Notes under the pieces: model-generated | What the model saw: only the letters and a program-made list of their open reading frames with translations | Told to the model about the DNA's origin: nothing | The model's database searches: none | Assembly (NCBI RefSeq): GCF_002002925.1 | Contig: NZ_CP019511.1 | Coordinates: forward strand, 1,984,001 to 2,048,000 | Reading direction: 5' to 3' | Origin: Sphingomonas sp. LM7 | Lineage (GTDB): Bacteria; Pseudomonadota; Alphaproteobacteria; Sphingomonadales; Sphingomonadaceae | Length of the DNA: 64,000 nt | Made by a program: the position numbers and the translations under genes | In this document: positions 1-9,051 of the stretch, piece after piece | Position numbering within the stretch: position 1 is the stretch's first letter | Layout of the letters: every line of letters begins with the position of its first letter

Positions 1-1
1 C

Positions 2-544
2 ACCTTCGGACAGGTTCCCGAAGGCGCGATGACGCTGATCGAGACGCCCGCCGATGCCGAGGCGGTGCAGGTCGCCGATCCCGACAACCTCGCCTTCCTC
101 ACCCAGACGACCTTGTCGGTGGACGATACCGCGGCGACGCTGGACGTGCTCAAGCGGCGCTTCCCCGCGATCCTCGCGCCCGGCCCCAACGACATCTGCT
201 ATGCCACCACCAACCGCCAGGGCGCGGTCAAGGCGATCGCCTCCTCGGTCGATCTGGTGCTGGTGATCGGCAGCAGGAACTCGTCCAATTCGCTGCGGCT
301 GGTCGAAGTCGCCGAGCGGCAGGGCACGACAGCCTATCTGATCCCCCGCGCCGAGGATCTCGACTGGGCGTGGCTGGAGGGCGTCGGCTCGCTCGGCATC
401 AGTGCCGGCGCCTCGGCACCCGAGCTGCTGGTGCGCGAGCTGGTCGACAAGCTCTCCGAGCGGTTCGACGTGCGCGAGCGCGATGTCGAGACGGTCGAGG
501 AAAATGTCGTGTTCAAGCTGCCGCGCGGGCTGGAGGCGGCGTAA
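2..544 (+). CDS. ispH: 4-hydroxy-3-methylbut-2-enyl diphosphate reductase (3' part)
   Basis: This is the C-terminal ~180 residues of IspH (LytB), the [4Fe-4S] enzyme that makes IPP and DMAPP in the last step of the MEP isoprenoid pathway. The gene starts upstream of the window and the frame is open from base 2. Visible family signatures are PEGAMTLIET, the LAFLTQTTLS stretch with the conserved Thr pair, DICYATTNRQ, the substrate-binding IGSRNSSNSLRL segment and GISAGASAPELLV. The tail VEENVVFKLPR is the usual IspH ending. It precedes thrB and rnhA, a common order in sphingomonads. dxs, the first enzyme of the same pathway, lies 58 kb away in this window. Identification is secure; only the 5' end is missing. 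Confidence 0.96.
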   Translation, partial: TFGQVPEGAMTLIETPADAEAVQVADPDNLAFLTQTTLSVDDTAATLDVLKRRFPAILAPGPNDICYATTNRQGAVKAIASSVDLVLVIGSRNSSNSLRLVEVAERQGTTAYLIPRAEDLDWAWLEGVGSLGISAGASAPELLVRELVDKLSERFDVRERDVETVEENVVFKLPRGLEAA

Positions 545-572
545 GCGTCGGTTGCGGGCGATAAACAATTAC

Positions 573-659
573 CCGTCCGTGCTGCGCTTGTCGAAGCACC
601 GTTGTTTCCTTTAACCGCCGAGCAAGAACAGCCCTTCGACACGCTCGGGGCGAACGGGG
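573..659. repeat. Palindromic interspersed repeat (family A), copy 1
   Basis: Inverted arms at about 573-599 (core TTGTCGAAG) and 631-659 (core CCCTTCGACACGCTCGGGGC) flank a ~30-base centre. The same right arm occurs at 21381-21408. It fills the ispH-thrB spacer and ends about seven bases before the thrB start, so the G-run at 655-660 that can serve as the thrB ribosome binding site lies at its edge. No ORF is present, so it is a short non-coding repeat of the REP/MITE kind. Confidence 0.7.
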
Positions 660-666
660 GGTTGGC

Positions 667-1623
667 TTGGCGGTTTACACACAGGTTTCGGCTGAGGCGC
701 TTGGTGCCTTCCTCGAGCGATTCGACGTCGGCGACCTGGTCTCGGCCAAGGGCATCGCCGAGGGCGTCGAGAACTCCAACTATCTCGTCGATACCAGCAA
801 GAGCCGTTTCATCCTGACGCTCTACGAGAAGCGCGTCTCGGCGGACGACCTGCCCTTCTTCCTCGCACTGCTCGACCATCTCGCCGATCGCGGCCTGCCC
901 GTGCCGCCGGCGGTGCCCGACCGCGACGGGCGGACGATCCACGAGATCGAGGGGCGTCCGGCCTGCCTCATCCAGTTCCTCTCGGGCGTATCGGTCTCGC
1001 ACCCGAGCCCGAAACAGGCGCATGCCGCCGGCGCGGCGATGGGCAAGATGCATGAAGCATTGCGCGACTTCGGCCTCGAGCGCGCCAATTCGCTCGGCCC
1101 GGACGACTGGCGCCCGCTGTTCGAGCGCTGCGGCCGCGACATGGATGCGATCCAGCCCGGACTGTACGACCATGTGGACAAGGCTCTGGACAAGCTGTTG
1201 GCAAGCTGGCCGCGCGACTTGCCACGCGCCGCGATCCACGCCGATCTCTTCCCCGACAACGTGCTGATGCTCGGCGACCGCATCACCGGGCTGATCGACT
1301 TCTATTTCGCCTGCACCGAGGTGCGCGCCTATGACCTGGCGGTGATGCACGGCGCCTGGGCGTTCGACGCCACCGGGGCGCAGTATGACGCCGCGGTCGG
1401 CAAGGCGCTGGTCGAGGGCTTTGCGGCGAACTTCGCGCTGCTGCCCGAGGAGCGGGCGGCGCTGCCGGTGCTGGCCGAGGGCGCGGCAATTCGATTCTTC
1501 CTCACCCGCGCCTGGGACTGGCTCAACACGCCGGCCGACGCACTTGTCACCAGGAAAGATCCGCTCGCCTATCTGCGCCGGCTGGACTTCTACGCAGCGA
1601 ACGGCGACGCGCTCTTCGCATGA
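667..1623 (+). CDS. thrB: Homoserine kinase (APH-fold, ThrB type II)
   Basis: It phosphorylates L-homoserine with ATP, the penultimate step of threonine synthesis, in the cytoplasm. The 318-residue protein has the aminoglycoside-phosphotransferase fold used by alphaproteobacterial ThrB rather than the GHMP fold. The N-lobe contains [11 protein letters not shown] and FILTLYEKR. The catalytic loop is [10 protein letters not shown] (around residue 198), followed by the metal-binding GLIDFYFA. The start is TTG at 667, preceded by a G-rich run and giving the usual MAVYTxVS N-terminus. The stop overlaps the rnhA start (ATGA), so the two are translationally coupled. The 5' side is occupied by a palindromic repeat. 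Confidence 0.95.
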   Translation: MAVYTQVSAEALGAFLERFDVGDLVSAKGIAEGVENSNYLVDTSKSRFILTLYEKRVSADDLPFFLALLDHLADRGLPVPPAVPDRDGRTIHEIEGRPACLIQFLSGVSVSHPSPKQAHAAGAAMGKMHEALRDFGLERANSLGPDDWRPLFERCGRDMDAIQPGLYDHVDKALDKLLASWPRDLPRAAIHADLFPDNVLMLGDRITGLIDFYFACTEVRAYDLAVMHGAWAFDATGAQYDAAVGKALVEGFAANFALLPEERAALPVLAEGAAIRFFLTRAWDWLNTPADALVTRKDPLAYLRRLDFYAANGDALFA

Positions 1624-2063
1624 GCGAACTGGAACATGTCGAAATCGCCACCGACGGCGCGTGCAAGGGCAATCCGGGCCGTGGCGGCTGGGGCGCAGTG
1701 CTGCGGATGGGCGGCGTCGAGAAGGATTTGTCCGGTGGCGAGCCCCACACCACCAATAACCGCATGGAGCTGATGGCGGCGATCCAGGGACTGAACGCCC
1801 TCAAGCGCCCCTGCCGCGTTACGCTGTCGACCGACAGCCGCTATGTGATGGACGGGCTGACCAAGTGGATCCATGGCTGGATGAAGAATGGCTGGCGGAC
1901 CGCCGACAGGAAGCCGGTCAAGAATGCCGAGCTGTGGCAGGAACTGCTCGCCGCCGCCAAGCCGCATCGCATCGAATGGGTGTGGGTGAAGGGCCATGCC
2001 GGCCACCCCGACAACGAACGCGCCGACAAGCTCGCCAGCGACGCCGCGCTCGCCCAGCGTTAG
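1620..2063 (+). CDS. rnhA: Ribonuclease HI
   Basis: A 147-residue RNase HI that cuts the RNA strand of RNA-DNA hybrids in the cytoplasm. The four-carboxylate active site is visible: Asp in [11 protein letters not shown], Glu in NNRMELMAA, Asp in STDSRYV and Asp in GHPDNERAD. The conserved His lies in the KGHAGHP loop. Length matches the E. coli enzyme. The start codon overlaps the thrB stop by four bases, so it is probably the last gene of an ispH-thrB-rnhA operon. Confidence 0.97.
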   Translation: MSELEHVEIATDGACKGNPGRGGWGAVLRMGGVEKDLSGGEPHTTNNRMELMAAIQGLNALKRPCRVTLSTDSRYVMDGLTKWIHGWMKNGWRTADRKPVKNAELWQELLAAAKPHRIEWVWVKGHAGHPDNERADKLASDAALAQR

Positions 2064-2348
2064 GGAGTCGATCGACCCGGCTGGTCGAGGCGAGGGCTGC
2101 AAAGGTCACACCAGGGTCACACCGTCGCGCATGTTCCAGCAGCGGCGTAGCCATGCGGAAAATCTGAAAAGTCAGCCCCCGCGACTTTGCGTTCGGTCCG
2201 GGATCGACGCTGTCAAAGAGCTAAGGACGAAGTGCCCCGAGCGTCGATTTCAGCAGGCGAAATCCTACATTCCAAATGGCTTGCCACGCCGCCCCGGACG
2301 CCGCTCAGCCACCGGGAAAACGGCTATCATCCAGCCGGGCAAGACCCC

Positions 2349-2762
2349 TTAAGCTTCGTCGCCTCTGGTGAAGAAGTGGTCGATCACGCTTTGCGCCAGC
2401 CGCGCGGGGCGCAGCGTCTCGGCATCGACGCAGCACCAGCTCGACTTGACTTCGGCGAGCACGTCGGTGCCGCGCTTGATCACCGTCTCGTAAAAGGCGC
2501 GGGCGCCCTGCACCTTTTCGAGCAACACCGTCGCCACGACATCGTCTTCGAAGAATGCCGGGCGGCGATAGGTGATCTCATGCTTGAGCGCGACCCACAG
2601 GTGGCTCGCGACTGCATCGGGCGGAGCGAGCCCGCGCCAATGGCTGATGACAGCTTCCTGCACCCACTTGAGATAGCTGGCGTTATTAACATGGCCCATG
2701 AAATCGATGTCCTCGCGCGCGACATCGATCTGAAATTCATAGGGAAGCGCAGTGCCTTGCAT
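2349..2762 (-). CDS. Acyl-CoA thioesterase, 4-hydroxybenzoyl-CoA thioesterase family
   Basis: A cytoplasmic hotdog-fold thioesterase of about 137 residues. The family hallmark MGHVNNASYLKWVQEA is close to the YbgC/4HBT motif (normally D-x-x-G-H-V-N-N-x-x-Y). Downstream are the KHEITYRRPAF strand and the region VEVKSSWCCVDAE-like (AEVKSSWCCVD). The frame runs further upstream without homology, so I chose ATG 2762 (MQGTALPYEF); ATG 2780 (MIASPIM) is an alternative with a weak GGG before it. The acyl-CoA substrate cannot be told from sequence. It is transcribed toward rnhA, after the FAD oxidase gene. Confidence 0.85.
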   Translation of the reverse strand: MQGTALPYEFQIDVAREDIDFMGHVNNASYLKWVQEAVISHWRGLAPPDAVASHLWVALKHEITYRRPAFFEDDVVATVLLEKVQGARAFYETVIKRGTDVLAEVKSSWCCVDAETLRPARLAQSVIDHFFTRGDEA

Positions 2763-2871
2763 GATGGGTGAAGCTATCATCCCAGGCGATTCGCAGCGAG
2801 CGAAATCCATGGTAAATCGCAGAAATCCCACATTCCATCCGGAGCGGCGGTTTCCGTAGCGGCAAAGGCAA

Positions 2872-3957
2872 TCAGCGGAACCGCGCCGGCGAATATCGTG
2901 CCGGATCGATCGCCTCCACGTCGCGATCGGGCGAGCGGCCCAGCAACAGCGCTGCCGCCAGCTTTGCCGCAGCGGGGGCGGTCTGGATGCCGAAGCCGCC
3001 CTGCCCCGCGCACCAGAAAAAGCCCTCGACGCGCGGATCGAAGCCATAGACCGGCAGCCGGTCGGGCGCGAAGCTTCTTAGGCCCGCCCATTTATGTTCG
3101 AGCGCCGCAACGCGCCAATCGACGACCTGTTCGAAGCGATCGATCGCGGTGGCGATGTCGAGTTCCTCCGCCACGGCGTCGCCCGGGGGGCAGGCGGTCT
3201 CGTCATGCGGCGTCAGCCATAGCCGCCCGCCGGCCTCTGGCTTGAAGTAGAAACTACCGCCGATGTGGGTGACGTGCGGGCACGCCTGAGGGGGCGCGGG
3301 ATCGGTGCGAAGCTGAAGCATCGTGCGGCGATAGGGCTGGATGCCGAGCGGCTGCGCGCCGGCCATCGCCGCGATCGGATCTGCCCAGGCGCCAGCGGCA
3401 TCGATCAACAGGTCGGCTTCGAACCCGCCCGCGCGCGTTTCGAGGCGCCAGTGGCCATGTTCGCGGGTGGCAGCTTGCAGCCCGGCGGAGACGGCCAGTT
3501 CCACGCCGGCGCGGCGCGCGGTGGCTAGATAAGCCGCGTGGAGCCCGCCGACATCGATATATTCGCAGCTCGGTTCGAACACGCCGAGCGTCCATTCGGG
3601 GCGGAGGCCGGGCAATGTCTCGCGTGGATCGACGGCGCGAAGCTCGACACCGCTGCCTTCGAACGCTGCGAGAAACGCGTCGACCTGCGCCCGTTCCGTA
3701 GTGCGGCCGATGTGGAGCGATCCGAGCGGATCGAGGAACCCGCCCGCCGCAAGCAGCGGCCCCGAGGCAGTGGTGAGCGGCTGGATGCCGGGGCCGCCAT
3801 AGGTCTCCGACCAGAACGCCGCCGAGCGCCCGGTGGCGTGATAGCCGGGACGGTCCTCGGCTTCGAGCAGCAGTATGCGGGCGTGCGGCGCGACTTCGGC
3901 CGCAAGGCTCGCTCCGGCAATCCCGGCGCCGACGATCGCAATATCGTATCGAGTCAC
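2872..3957 (-). CDS. FAD-dependent amine/D-amino-acid oxidase (DAO family)
   Basis: A 361-residue flavoprotein of the DAO fold. The Rossmann motif is IAIVGAGIAGASLAAEVA at the N-terminus, followed by the acidic strand end LLLEAED and then GYHATGRSAAFW, typical of glycine/D-amino-acid oxidases and dehydrogenases. The C-terminus has the second FAD contact FFWCAGQGGFGIQTAPAAA. Members oxidise amino or imino acids to keto acids; the exact substrate is not inferable. There is no signal peptide, so it is cytosolic. Its start overlaps the stop of the alpha/beta hydrolase gene by four bases, so the two form an operon. In principle it could act on D-amino acids released by the island at 27-42 kb, but nothing local links them. 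Confidence 0.85.
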   Translation of the reverse strand: MTRYDIAIVGAGIAGASLAAEVAPHARILLLEAEDRPGYHATGRSAAFWSETYGGPGIQPLTTASGPLLAAGGFLDPLGSLHIGRTTERAQVDAFLAAFEGSGVELRAVDPRETLPGLRPEWTLGVFEPSCEYIDVGGLHAAYLATARRAGVELAVSAGLQAATREHGHWRLETRAGGFEADLLIDAAGAWADPIAAMAGAQPLGIQPYRRTMLQLRTDPAPPQACPHVTHIGGSFYFKPEAGGRLWLTPHDETACPPGDAVAEELDIATAIDRFEQVVDWRVAALEHKWAGLRSFAPDRLPVYGFDPRVEGFFWCAGQGGFGIQTAPAAAKLAAALLLGRSPDRDVEAIDPARYSPARFR

Positions 3958-4901
3958 TTGGCCGGCGCCCGCTCCGCCAGGAACGTATCGATTGCGCCCA
4001 GCGCACGATCGCGCACCGGATCGGCCTCGCGCAGGATCTCATGCGCGCTTTCCTTGCCGAAGCTGACGACATGGACGTCGGGCAGACTGGGCGCGAGGGC
4101 GAGCGCGGCGCGGCCGTCGATCAGCCCGTCATGCTCGGCTACCAGCATGAGCATCGGCACGCGCGTCTCGCCGAGCCGGGGATCGGCGGCGAGCTCGCGG
4201 ATCGAGCGGAACCCCTCGATCACCCAGCGCCAGCTTGGCGGACCGGTGAGGATCGCCGGATCGTGGGTCTGCCACCAGATCTCGTCGGCATAACGATCGC
4301 GATCATGGGTGAGCAGCGAGGCGCGGGTTTCGGTCGTATAGGGCTTTTCATTGCCCTTCCACGCCGGGCGTGCCGGATTGCCGAGCCCGCCGAGCAGGCG
4401 CGCGGCCCGCTCGGCAAAGGGGCCGAAAATCCCCGGTCTGAACCCCAGCATCGGCGCGACGAGAACCGCAGCGGCGGGCGTTATCGCGCCCTCCACCATC
4501 CCGCGCAGCACCAGATGCCCGCCCATCGAATGGCCGATCGCGATATGCGGCCCAGGCGTAACGGCAGTCCATTCCGCCCAGAAATCGCGCAGGTCGCGGA
4601 CGTAATCGGCATAATCCTCGATATCCCCGCAGTTCTTCGCAGGGGTCAGCCGACCCGAGCCGCCCTGCCCGCGCCAGTCGAACGAGGTGACGTTCCAGCC
4701 CGCATCATGCCAGTGCGCGAAGGTTTCGAGATACTTTTCGAAAATGTCGCCGCGCCCGCCCTGGAAAAGGATCGACCCGCGCGCCGAATCCCCCTCCACG
4801 CGCCAATCGAACCGACGGTGCTCCCAGCCGTCGGGAGCGGTCCAGCGGTCGATACGCGCGCCGGCGGGGATCGTGCGGCGGTCTATACGGGAAGTTGCCA
4901 T
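3954..4901 (-). CDS. Alpha/beta hydrolase, monoacylglycerol lipase/lysophospholipase-like (S33)
   Basis: A 315-residue alpha/beta hydrolase related to PldB/monoglyceride lipase. The oxyanion region is ILFQGGRGDIFEKY, followed by the FDWRGQGGSGR motif. The nucleophile elbow is GHSMGGH, the acid is in VAEHDGLID and the catalytic His is in KESAHEIL. There is no clear signal peptide. It shares a four-base overlap with the downstream FAD oxidase gene. It starts from ATG 4901, about 50 bp from the divergent cpaA gene, so that gap must hold both promoters. The physiological ester is unknown. Confidence 0.88.
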   Translation of the reverse strand: MATSRIDRRTIPAGARIDRWTAPDGWEHRRFDWRVEGDSARGSILFQGGRGDIFEKYLETFAHWHDAGWNVTSFDWRGQGGSGRLTPAKNCGDIEDYADYVRDLRDFWAEWTAVTPGPHIAIGHSMGGHLVLRGMVEGAITPAAAVLVAPMLGFRPGIFGPFAERAARLLGGLGNPARPAWKGNEKPYTTETRASLLTHDRDRYADEIWWQTHDPAILTGPPSWRWVIEGFRSIRELAADPRLGETRVPMLMLVAEHDGLIDGRAALALAPSLPDVHVVSFGKESAHEILREADPVRDRALGAIDTFLAERAPAK

Positions 4902-4950
4902 GAGGCTTGGTTACGTTTTGATAAGCCATGCCGTCTAGGTGTGAGGCGGG

Positions 4951-5625
4951 ATGGGGGATGTGTTTCTTTCTTTGCTGCTGATCGCACTCGGCTTGCTCCT
5001 GGTTTCCGCCGGGATCGAAGACGCGCGCACGCGCAACATCGCCAATTGGAAAAACGCCGTGATCGCGTTGCTCGCACCCGCCTGGTGGTGGGCCAACGGG
5101 CTCGGATTATGGCCTGACGTCGCGCTCCAGCTCGGCGTCGCAATGTTCGTTCTCGTCGTCTTCGTCGGGGCCTATGCGATCGGCCAGATGGGCGGCGGTG
5201 ACGTCAAGCTCGTCGCGGCGCTGGCGCTGTGGCTTCCGGTGCAGCCGCTGGTCGGCATGCTGGTGTGGATGTCGCTGCTGGGCGGCGCGCTGACGCTGGT
5301 GATGGTGGCGGAGCGCTGGACGCAGCTGCGCGGCGGAATCGCGGCGTTGCCGTGGCGGACGATCGCGCCGATCGCGCTTGGCCTGATCGCCCTGCTGGCG
5401 CTCGGCTGGGCAGGATGGCCACATTTCCTGACGCTGGTCGCCGGCCGGCCCGTGATCGCCGCGCTGGGCGTGATGACGCTGCTCATGGCGATCGGCGGAC
5501 TGCTGATCTTCGCGATGCGCGCGGCGCGCCGCGGCGGGGTCATTCCCGAGACGCCATACGGGGTCGCGATTGCGATCGCGACGCTTCTCGTTCTTCGCGA
5601 ACCGATTTTTAACCAGTTTACGTGA
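4951..5625 (+). CDS. cpaA: Prepilin peptidase CpaA (A24 family)
   Basis: An inner-membrane aspartic peptidase that cleaves Flp-type prepilins and pseudopilins. The two catalytic aspartates are visible: Asp in AGIEDARTRNI just after the first membrane helix, and Asp in the GxGD motif GQMGGGDVKLV. The protein has about 224 residues with roughly seven hydrophobic segments, longer than the ~170-residue Caulobacter CpaA; the extra part is C-terminal (after about residue 130). It is the first gene of the Tad/Cpa pilus operon, with cpaB 54 bp downstream. Confidence 0.92.
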   Translation: MGDVFLSLLLIALGLLLVSAGIEDARTRNIANWKNAVIALLAPAWWWANGLGLWPDVALQLGVAMFVLVVFVGAYAIGQMGGGDVKLVAALALWLPVQPLVGMLVWMSLLGGALTLVMVAERWTQLRGGIAALPWRTIAPIALGLIALLALGWAGWPHFLTLVAGRPVIAALGVMTLLMAIGGLLIFAMRAARRGGVIPETPYGVAIAIATLLVLREPIFNQFT

Positions 5626-5679
5626 TGCTTAACGCCGGCGCCCTAGACCGGCCATGTTATTGAAAAGGCTTGAAGCGAA

Positions 5680-6705
5680 ATGGATGCACGCAAGCTCATT
5701 CTGCTCGTAGGCGCGCTCGTCGTCGCCGCGATCACCGCGTTCATGGCGCGCAGTCTCGTGCTCGGCACGCCTGCGCCCACCGCTGGAGCGATACCGGCTG
5801 CGGCTGCCCCGCAGAACACCACCGAGGTGATGGTTGCGACCCGCAGCCTGCCGGTAGGCACGATCCTCGACGCCACGTCGGTCAAGTTCGTCGCCTGGCC
5901 CAAGGAGCTGATCGAGGGCGCCTATTACATCAAGGGCGAATCCGAACCTGCCAAGCTGCAGGGCACGGTCGTCCGCTTCGCTATTCCAGCGGGCCAGCCG
6001 ATCACGCAGGGCGCGCTGGTCAAGCCCGGCGATCGCGGCTTCCTGGCCGCGGCGCTCGGCGCCGGCATGCGCGCCGTCACCGTTCCGGTTTCCACGCAGA
6101 GCGCCGTTGCAGGCTTCGTGTTCCCGGGCGACCGCGTCGACCTGGTGCTGACCCAGTCGGTTTCCGGCGGTGGCGATGGTCCGCCGCTCAAGGCTTCGGA
6201 AACGATCCTGAGCAACCTGCGCGTGCTCGCCACCGACCAGAAGACCGACAAGCAGAGCGACGACAAGGGTAACACCGTCGTCACCACCTATTCGACGGTC
6301 ACCGTCGAGGCGACGCCCAAGATCGCCGAGAAGATCGCCGTCGCACAGACCGTGGGCCAGCTCTCGCTGTCGCTGCGCTCGATCGCCGACAATCAGGGCG
6401 ATCTCGAGGAAGCCATTGCGAACGGGGACATCGATGTCCCGGCCGATGGCGACCCGAAGAAGGAAAAGGCCATGCTGGCGCGCGCCGCCGCACGTCCGAC
6501 GGAAGGCCGCGGCGGCTTCGCCACCGGTGCCGACGTGTCGCGCTTCCAGCGCAGCACCGTACCCGGCCGGGCCGAAGATCGTGAAGCGAAAGCGGCACCG
6601 ACGGCAACCACCTATCCAGGTGCCGCCGGCGTCAAAAGGGGGCCGACGGTCACTGTTGCCCGGGGCAACAGCGTGACCCAGGTCGAGCTCGGGGGTACGA
6701 ACTAA
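5680..6705 (+). CDS. cpaB: Flp pilus assembly protein CpaB (RcpC, SAF domain)
   Basis: A 341-residue periplasmic assembly factor of the Tad pilus with one N-terminal membrane helix (LILLVGALVVAAITAFMAR). The SAF domain begins at TTEVMVATRSLPVGTIL and continues through GQPITQGALVKPGD. It is followed by the RcpC region (AVTVPVSTQSAVAGFVFPGDRVDLV). The last ~80 residues are basic, Pro/Ala-rich and probably disordered. The stop is one base before cpaC, so coupling is tight. CpaB is thought to act with the CpaC secretin at the outer membrane. Confidence 0.95.
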   Translation: MDARKLILLVGALVVAAITAFMARSLVLGTPAPTAGAIPAAAAPQNTTEVMVATRSLPVGTILDATSVKFVAWPKELIEGAYYIKGESEPAKLQGTVVRFAIPAGQPITQGALVKPGDRGFLAAALGAGMRAVTVPVSTQSAVAGFVFPGDRVDLVLTQSVSGGGDGPPLKASETILSNLRVLATDQKTDKQSDDKGNTVVTTYSTVTVEATPKIAEKIAVAQTVGQLSLSLRSIADNQGDLEEAIANGDIDVPADGDPKKEKAMLARAAARPTEGRGGFATGADVSRFQRSTVPGRAEDREAKAAPTATTYPGAAGVKRGPTVTVARGNSVTQVELGGTN

Positions 6706-6706
6706 G

Positions 6707-8410
6707 ATGCGCAGCAAGACTTTCCTGAACCGGGCGCTCGGCGCCACGGTGATGGCGGCGATGGCGATGAGCCTCCCGGCCGAAGTGATGGCTCAGGCGC
6801 GTCAGAAGGCGCGCGTGGCGAACCTGCCGGTGGACGCCCAGCGCCCGACCAGCGAGGTCCTGCTGTCGATCGGCGAGGGCGAACTCGTCACACTGCCCGC
6901 CAACGTCACCAATGTGTGGACGTCCAACCCCGAAGCGGCCGACGTCTACGTCGCCAATCCGCGGCAGATCCATCTGTTCGGCAAGGCGTTCGGCGAAGCG
7001 ACCGTGTTCGCCACCACTGCCGGCGGAACCGTGGTCTATTCGACCAACATCCGCGTCGCCCAGAACATCACCTCGATCGATCGCATGATCAAGGCGGCGA
7101 TGCCCGATTCGGACATCCGCGTGATCACTGCCGGCCAGCTGGCCGTGATCACCGGCACCGTCGCGTCGCCGGACGACAGCGAGCAGGCCCAGCGGCTGGT
7201 GCTCGCGGCGCTCAACCCGGGCGTCAACACCGCGGATCCCTCCGCACAGCTCAAGATCCCGGTGATCAACCGGCTCAAGACCGCAACGCCGCTGCAGGTC
7301 AATCTGCAGGTGCGCTTCGCCGAAGTCAGCCGCAGCTTCGTCAAGGACGTGGGCGTCAACCTGCTCACCCGCGACCGGACCGGCGGCTTCCAGTTCGGCG
7401 TGTCTTCCGGCGCGCGCAGCAACTTCGGCACGATCGGCACGCCCAGCCTGGCGAACCTGCCGGTGCTCGACGCGTCGTCGCGCTTCGGGTTCCCCGCCGG
7501 CACGATCAGCCTTCCGTTCGATCCGGCCAAGGGCGACTTCGTGCTCCCGGGCACCGGCTCGACCTATGAATTCACCAAGGGCAACCAGTTCAGCACGCTC
7601 GGCATGGCCGGCAAGCTGCTCGGCCTCGACGTGCTCGGCGCGCTCGATCTCGGCGAGCGTATCGGCCAGGTGACGACCCTCACCAATCCGAACCTCACTG
7701 CGCTTTCGGGCGAAACCAGCACCTTCCTTGCCGGCGGCGAAATTCCGATGCTGGTGAGCCAGGGACTCGGCCAGGTGTCGGTCGAATACAAGCCCTATGG
7801 CGTCAGCCTGGCCTTCACGCCGACCGTGCTTTCGGACGGGCGCATCTCGCTGCGCGTGCGGCCCGAAGTATCGGCGATCACCACGACCGGCGCGATTTCG
7901 GTCGGCAGCACGCAGATTCCGGCACTGACCACGCGCCGCGCCGAAACCACGGTCGAGCTCGGCTCGGGCGAGAGCATGGTCATCGGCGGCCTGCTGCAGA
8001 ACACCCACGACAATTCGATCGACAAGACGCCCGGCCTCGGCGACGTGCCGGTGCTCGGCGCGCTGTTCCGTTCGAACGGCTTCCGCCGCAACGAGACCGA
8101 GCTGGTGATCGTGATCACCCCGTATCTGGTCAAGCCGGTCAACGCGAACCAGATCGTCCTGCCGACCGATGGCTACAAGGCGCCGGACGATTTCGAGCGG
8201 ATCATCGGCGGCGACCTGGTCGGCAACAAGTCCGGCGGCGATCGTCCCAAGCCGAGCATGGCGCCGTCCGGCAGCGCGACGCCCACCGTGGGCGCCTTCG
8301 CCCCCGGGCCCGCATCGCCGCTCGCTCCCGCTCCGCAGCCCGCCAAGGCCGCGCCCGTTTCGTCGAAGCCGAAAAAGGGTGGCAACGCCGCTCCCGGCTT
8401 CGGTTTCTGA
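6707..8410 (+). CDS. cpaC: Outer-membrane secretin CpaC (RcpA)
   Basis: A 567-residue secretin that forms the outer-membrane channel of the Tad pilus. An N-terminal signal peptide (MAAMAMSLPAEVMAQA) is followed by the CpaC N-terminal domain (VLLSIGEGELVTLPA, NPRQIHLFGKAFGEATVF). A BON-like domain comes next (around DSDIRVITAGQLAVITGTV). The C-terminal secretin domain contains FLAGGEIPMLVSQG, VIGGLLQN and the hallmark VPVLGALFRS with ETELVIVITPYLVKP. The tail is a Pro/Ala/Lys-rich linker. It lies between cpaB and cpaD. Confidence 0.96.
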   Translation: MRSKTFLNRALGATVMAAMAMSLPAEVMAQARQKARVANLPVDAQRPTSEVLLSIGEGELVTLPANVTNVWTSNPEAADVYVANPRQIHLFGKAFGEATVFATTAGGTVVYSTNIRVAQNITSIDRMIKAAMPDSDIRVITAGQLAVITGTVASPDDSEQAQRLVLAALNPGVNTADPSAQLKIPVINRLKTATPLQVNLQVRFAEVSRSFVKDVGVNLLTRDRTGGFQFGVSSGARSNFGTIGTPSLANLPVLDASSRFGFPAGTISLPFDPAKGDFVLPGTGSTYEFTKGNQFSTLGMAGKLLGLDVLGALDLGERIGQVTTLTNPNLTALSGETSTFLAGGEIPMLVSQGLGQVSVEYKPYGVSLAFTPTVLSDGRISLRVRPEVSAITTTGAISVGSTQIPALTTRRAETTVELGSGESMVIGGLLQNTHDNSIDKTPGLGDVPVLGALFRSNGFRRNETELVIVITPYLVKPVNANQIVLPTDGYKAPDDFERIIGGDLVGNKSGGDRPKPSMAPSGSATPTVGAFAPGPASPLAPAPQPAKAAPVSSKPKKGGNAAPGFGF

Positions 8411-8427
8411 TCCTCGAGGAGATCGCA

Positions 8428-9051
8428 ATGTTGTCGCGCTTCACTCCCCTCCTCCTGGTCCCGGCCGTGCTGCTGAGCGCGTGCGGAACCTATAATGGCG
8501 GCGTCGAATCGATCCACCAGCCGGTGGTCGAGCGGAACGACTATGTCTTCGACGTCCAGACCGCGGGCTACGCCCTCGCACCCGGCGAAAGCCAGCGGCT
8601 TGCCGGCTGGCTCGAATCGATGGGCCTGCGCTACGGCGACCGCATCGCGATCGACGATGGTGGCACTCCCAATGGCGGGCGTGACGAGATCACCGCCCTC
8701 GCCAACAACTACGGTATCCTGCTCGCCGATCAGGCACCGGTGACCGTCGGCCAGATCGCACCGGGCACCCTGCGCGTGGTCGTCACGCGGATGACCGCCA
8801 GCGTGCCGAGCTGCCCCGACTTCTCGCGCCAATACACGCCCGACTGGTCGCAGAGCACCAGCTCCAACTATGGCTGCGCGACCAACAGCAACCTGGCGGC
8901 GATGATCGCCGACCCGGCCGATCTGGTCCGCGGCGCCAGCGGCTCGTCGCTCACCGATCCGGCGACCGGCAGCAAGGCGATCAACGCACTGCGCGGCGCG
9001 AAGCCCAGCGGCAACGGCGGCACCGAAGTGAAGTCCGGAGGCATCAAGTGA
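8428..9051 (+). CDS. cpaD: Pilus assembly lipoprotein CpaD
   Basis: A 207-residue CpaD-family lipoprotein that likely acts as secretin pilotin or chaperone. The signal peptide ends in a lipobox, LLSACGTY, so it is lipidated at that Cys. The body has the CpaD features PGESQRLAGWLESMGLRYGDRI and a C-terminal SCPDFS/NYGCATNSNLAAMIADPADLVRG segment, where the conserved Cys residues lie. It starts after a purine-rich SD (gaggaga) and its stop overlaps the cpaE GTG start. Confidence 0.94.
   Translation: MLSRFTPLLLVPAVLLSACGTYNGGVESIHQPVVERNDYVFDVQTAGYALAPGESQRLAGWLESMGLRYGDRIAIDDGGTPNGGRDEITALANNYGILLADQAPVTVGQIAPGTLRVVVTRMTASVPSCPDFSRQYTPDWSQSTSSNYGCATNSNLAAMIADPADLVRGASGSSLTDPATGSKAINALRGAKPSGNGGTEVKSGGIK

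Noticed and set aside
6650..8428. A long open frame antisense to cpaC (592 codons)
   Set aside because: It is an Arg/Gly/His-rich shadow of high-GC coding on the other strand, with no recognisable motif.
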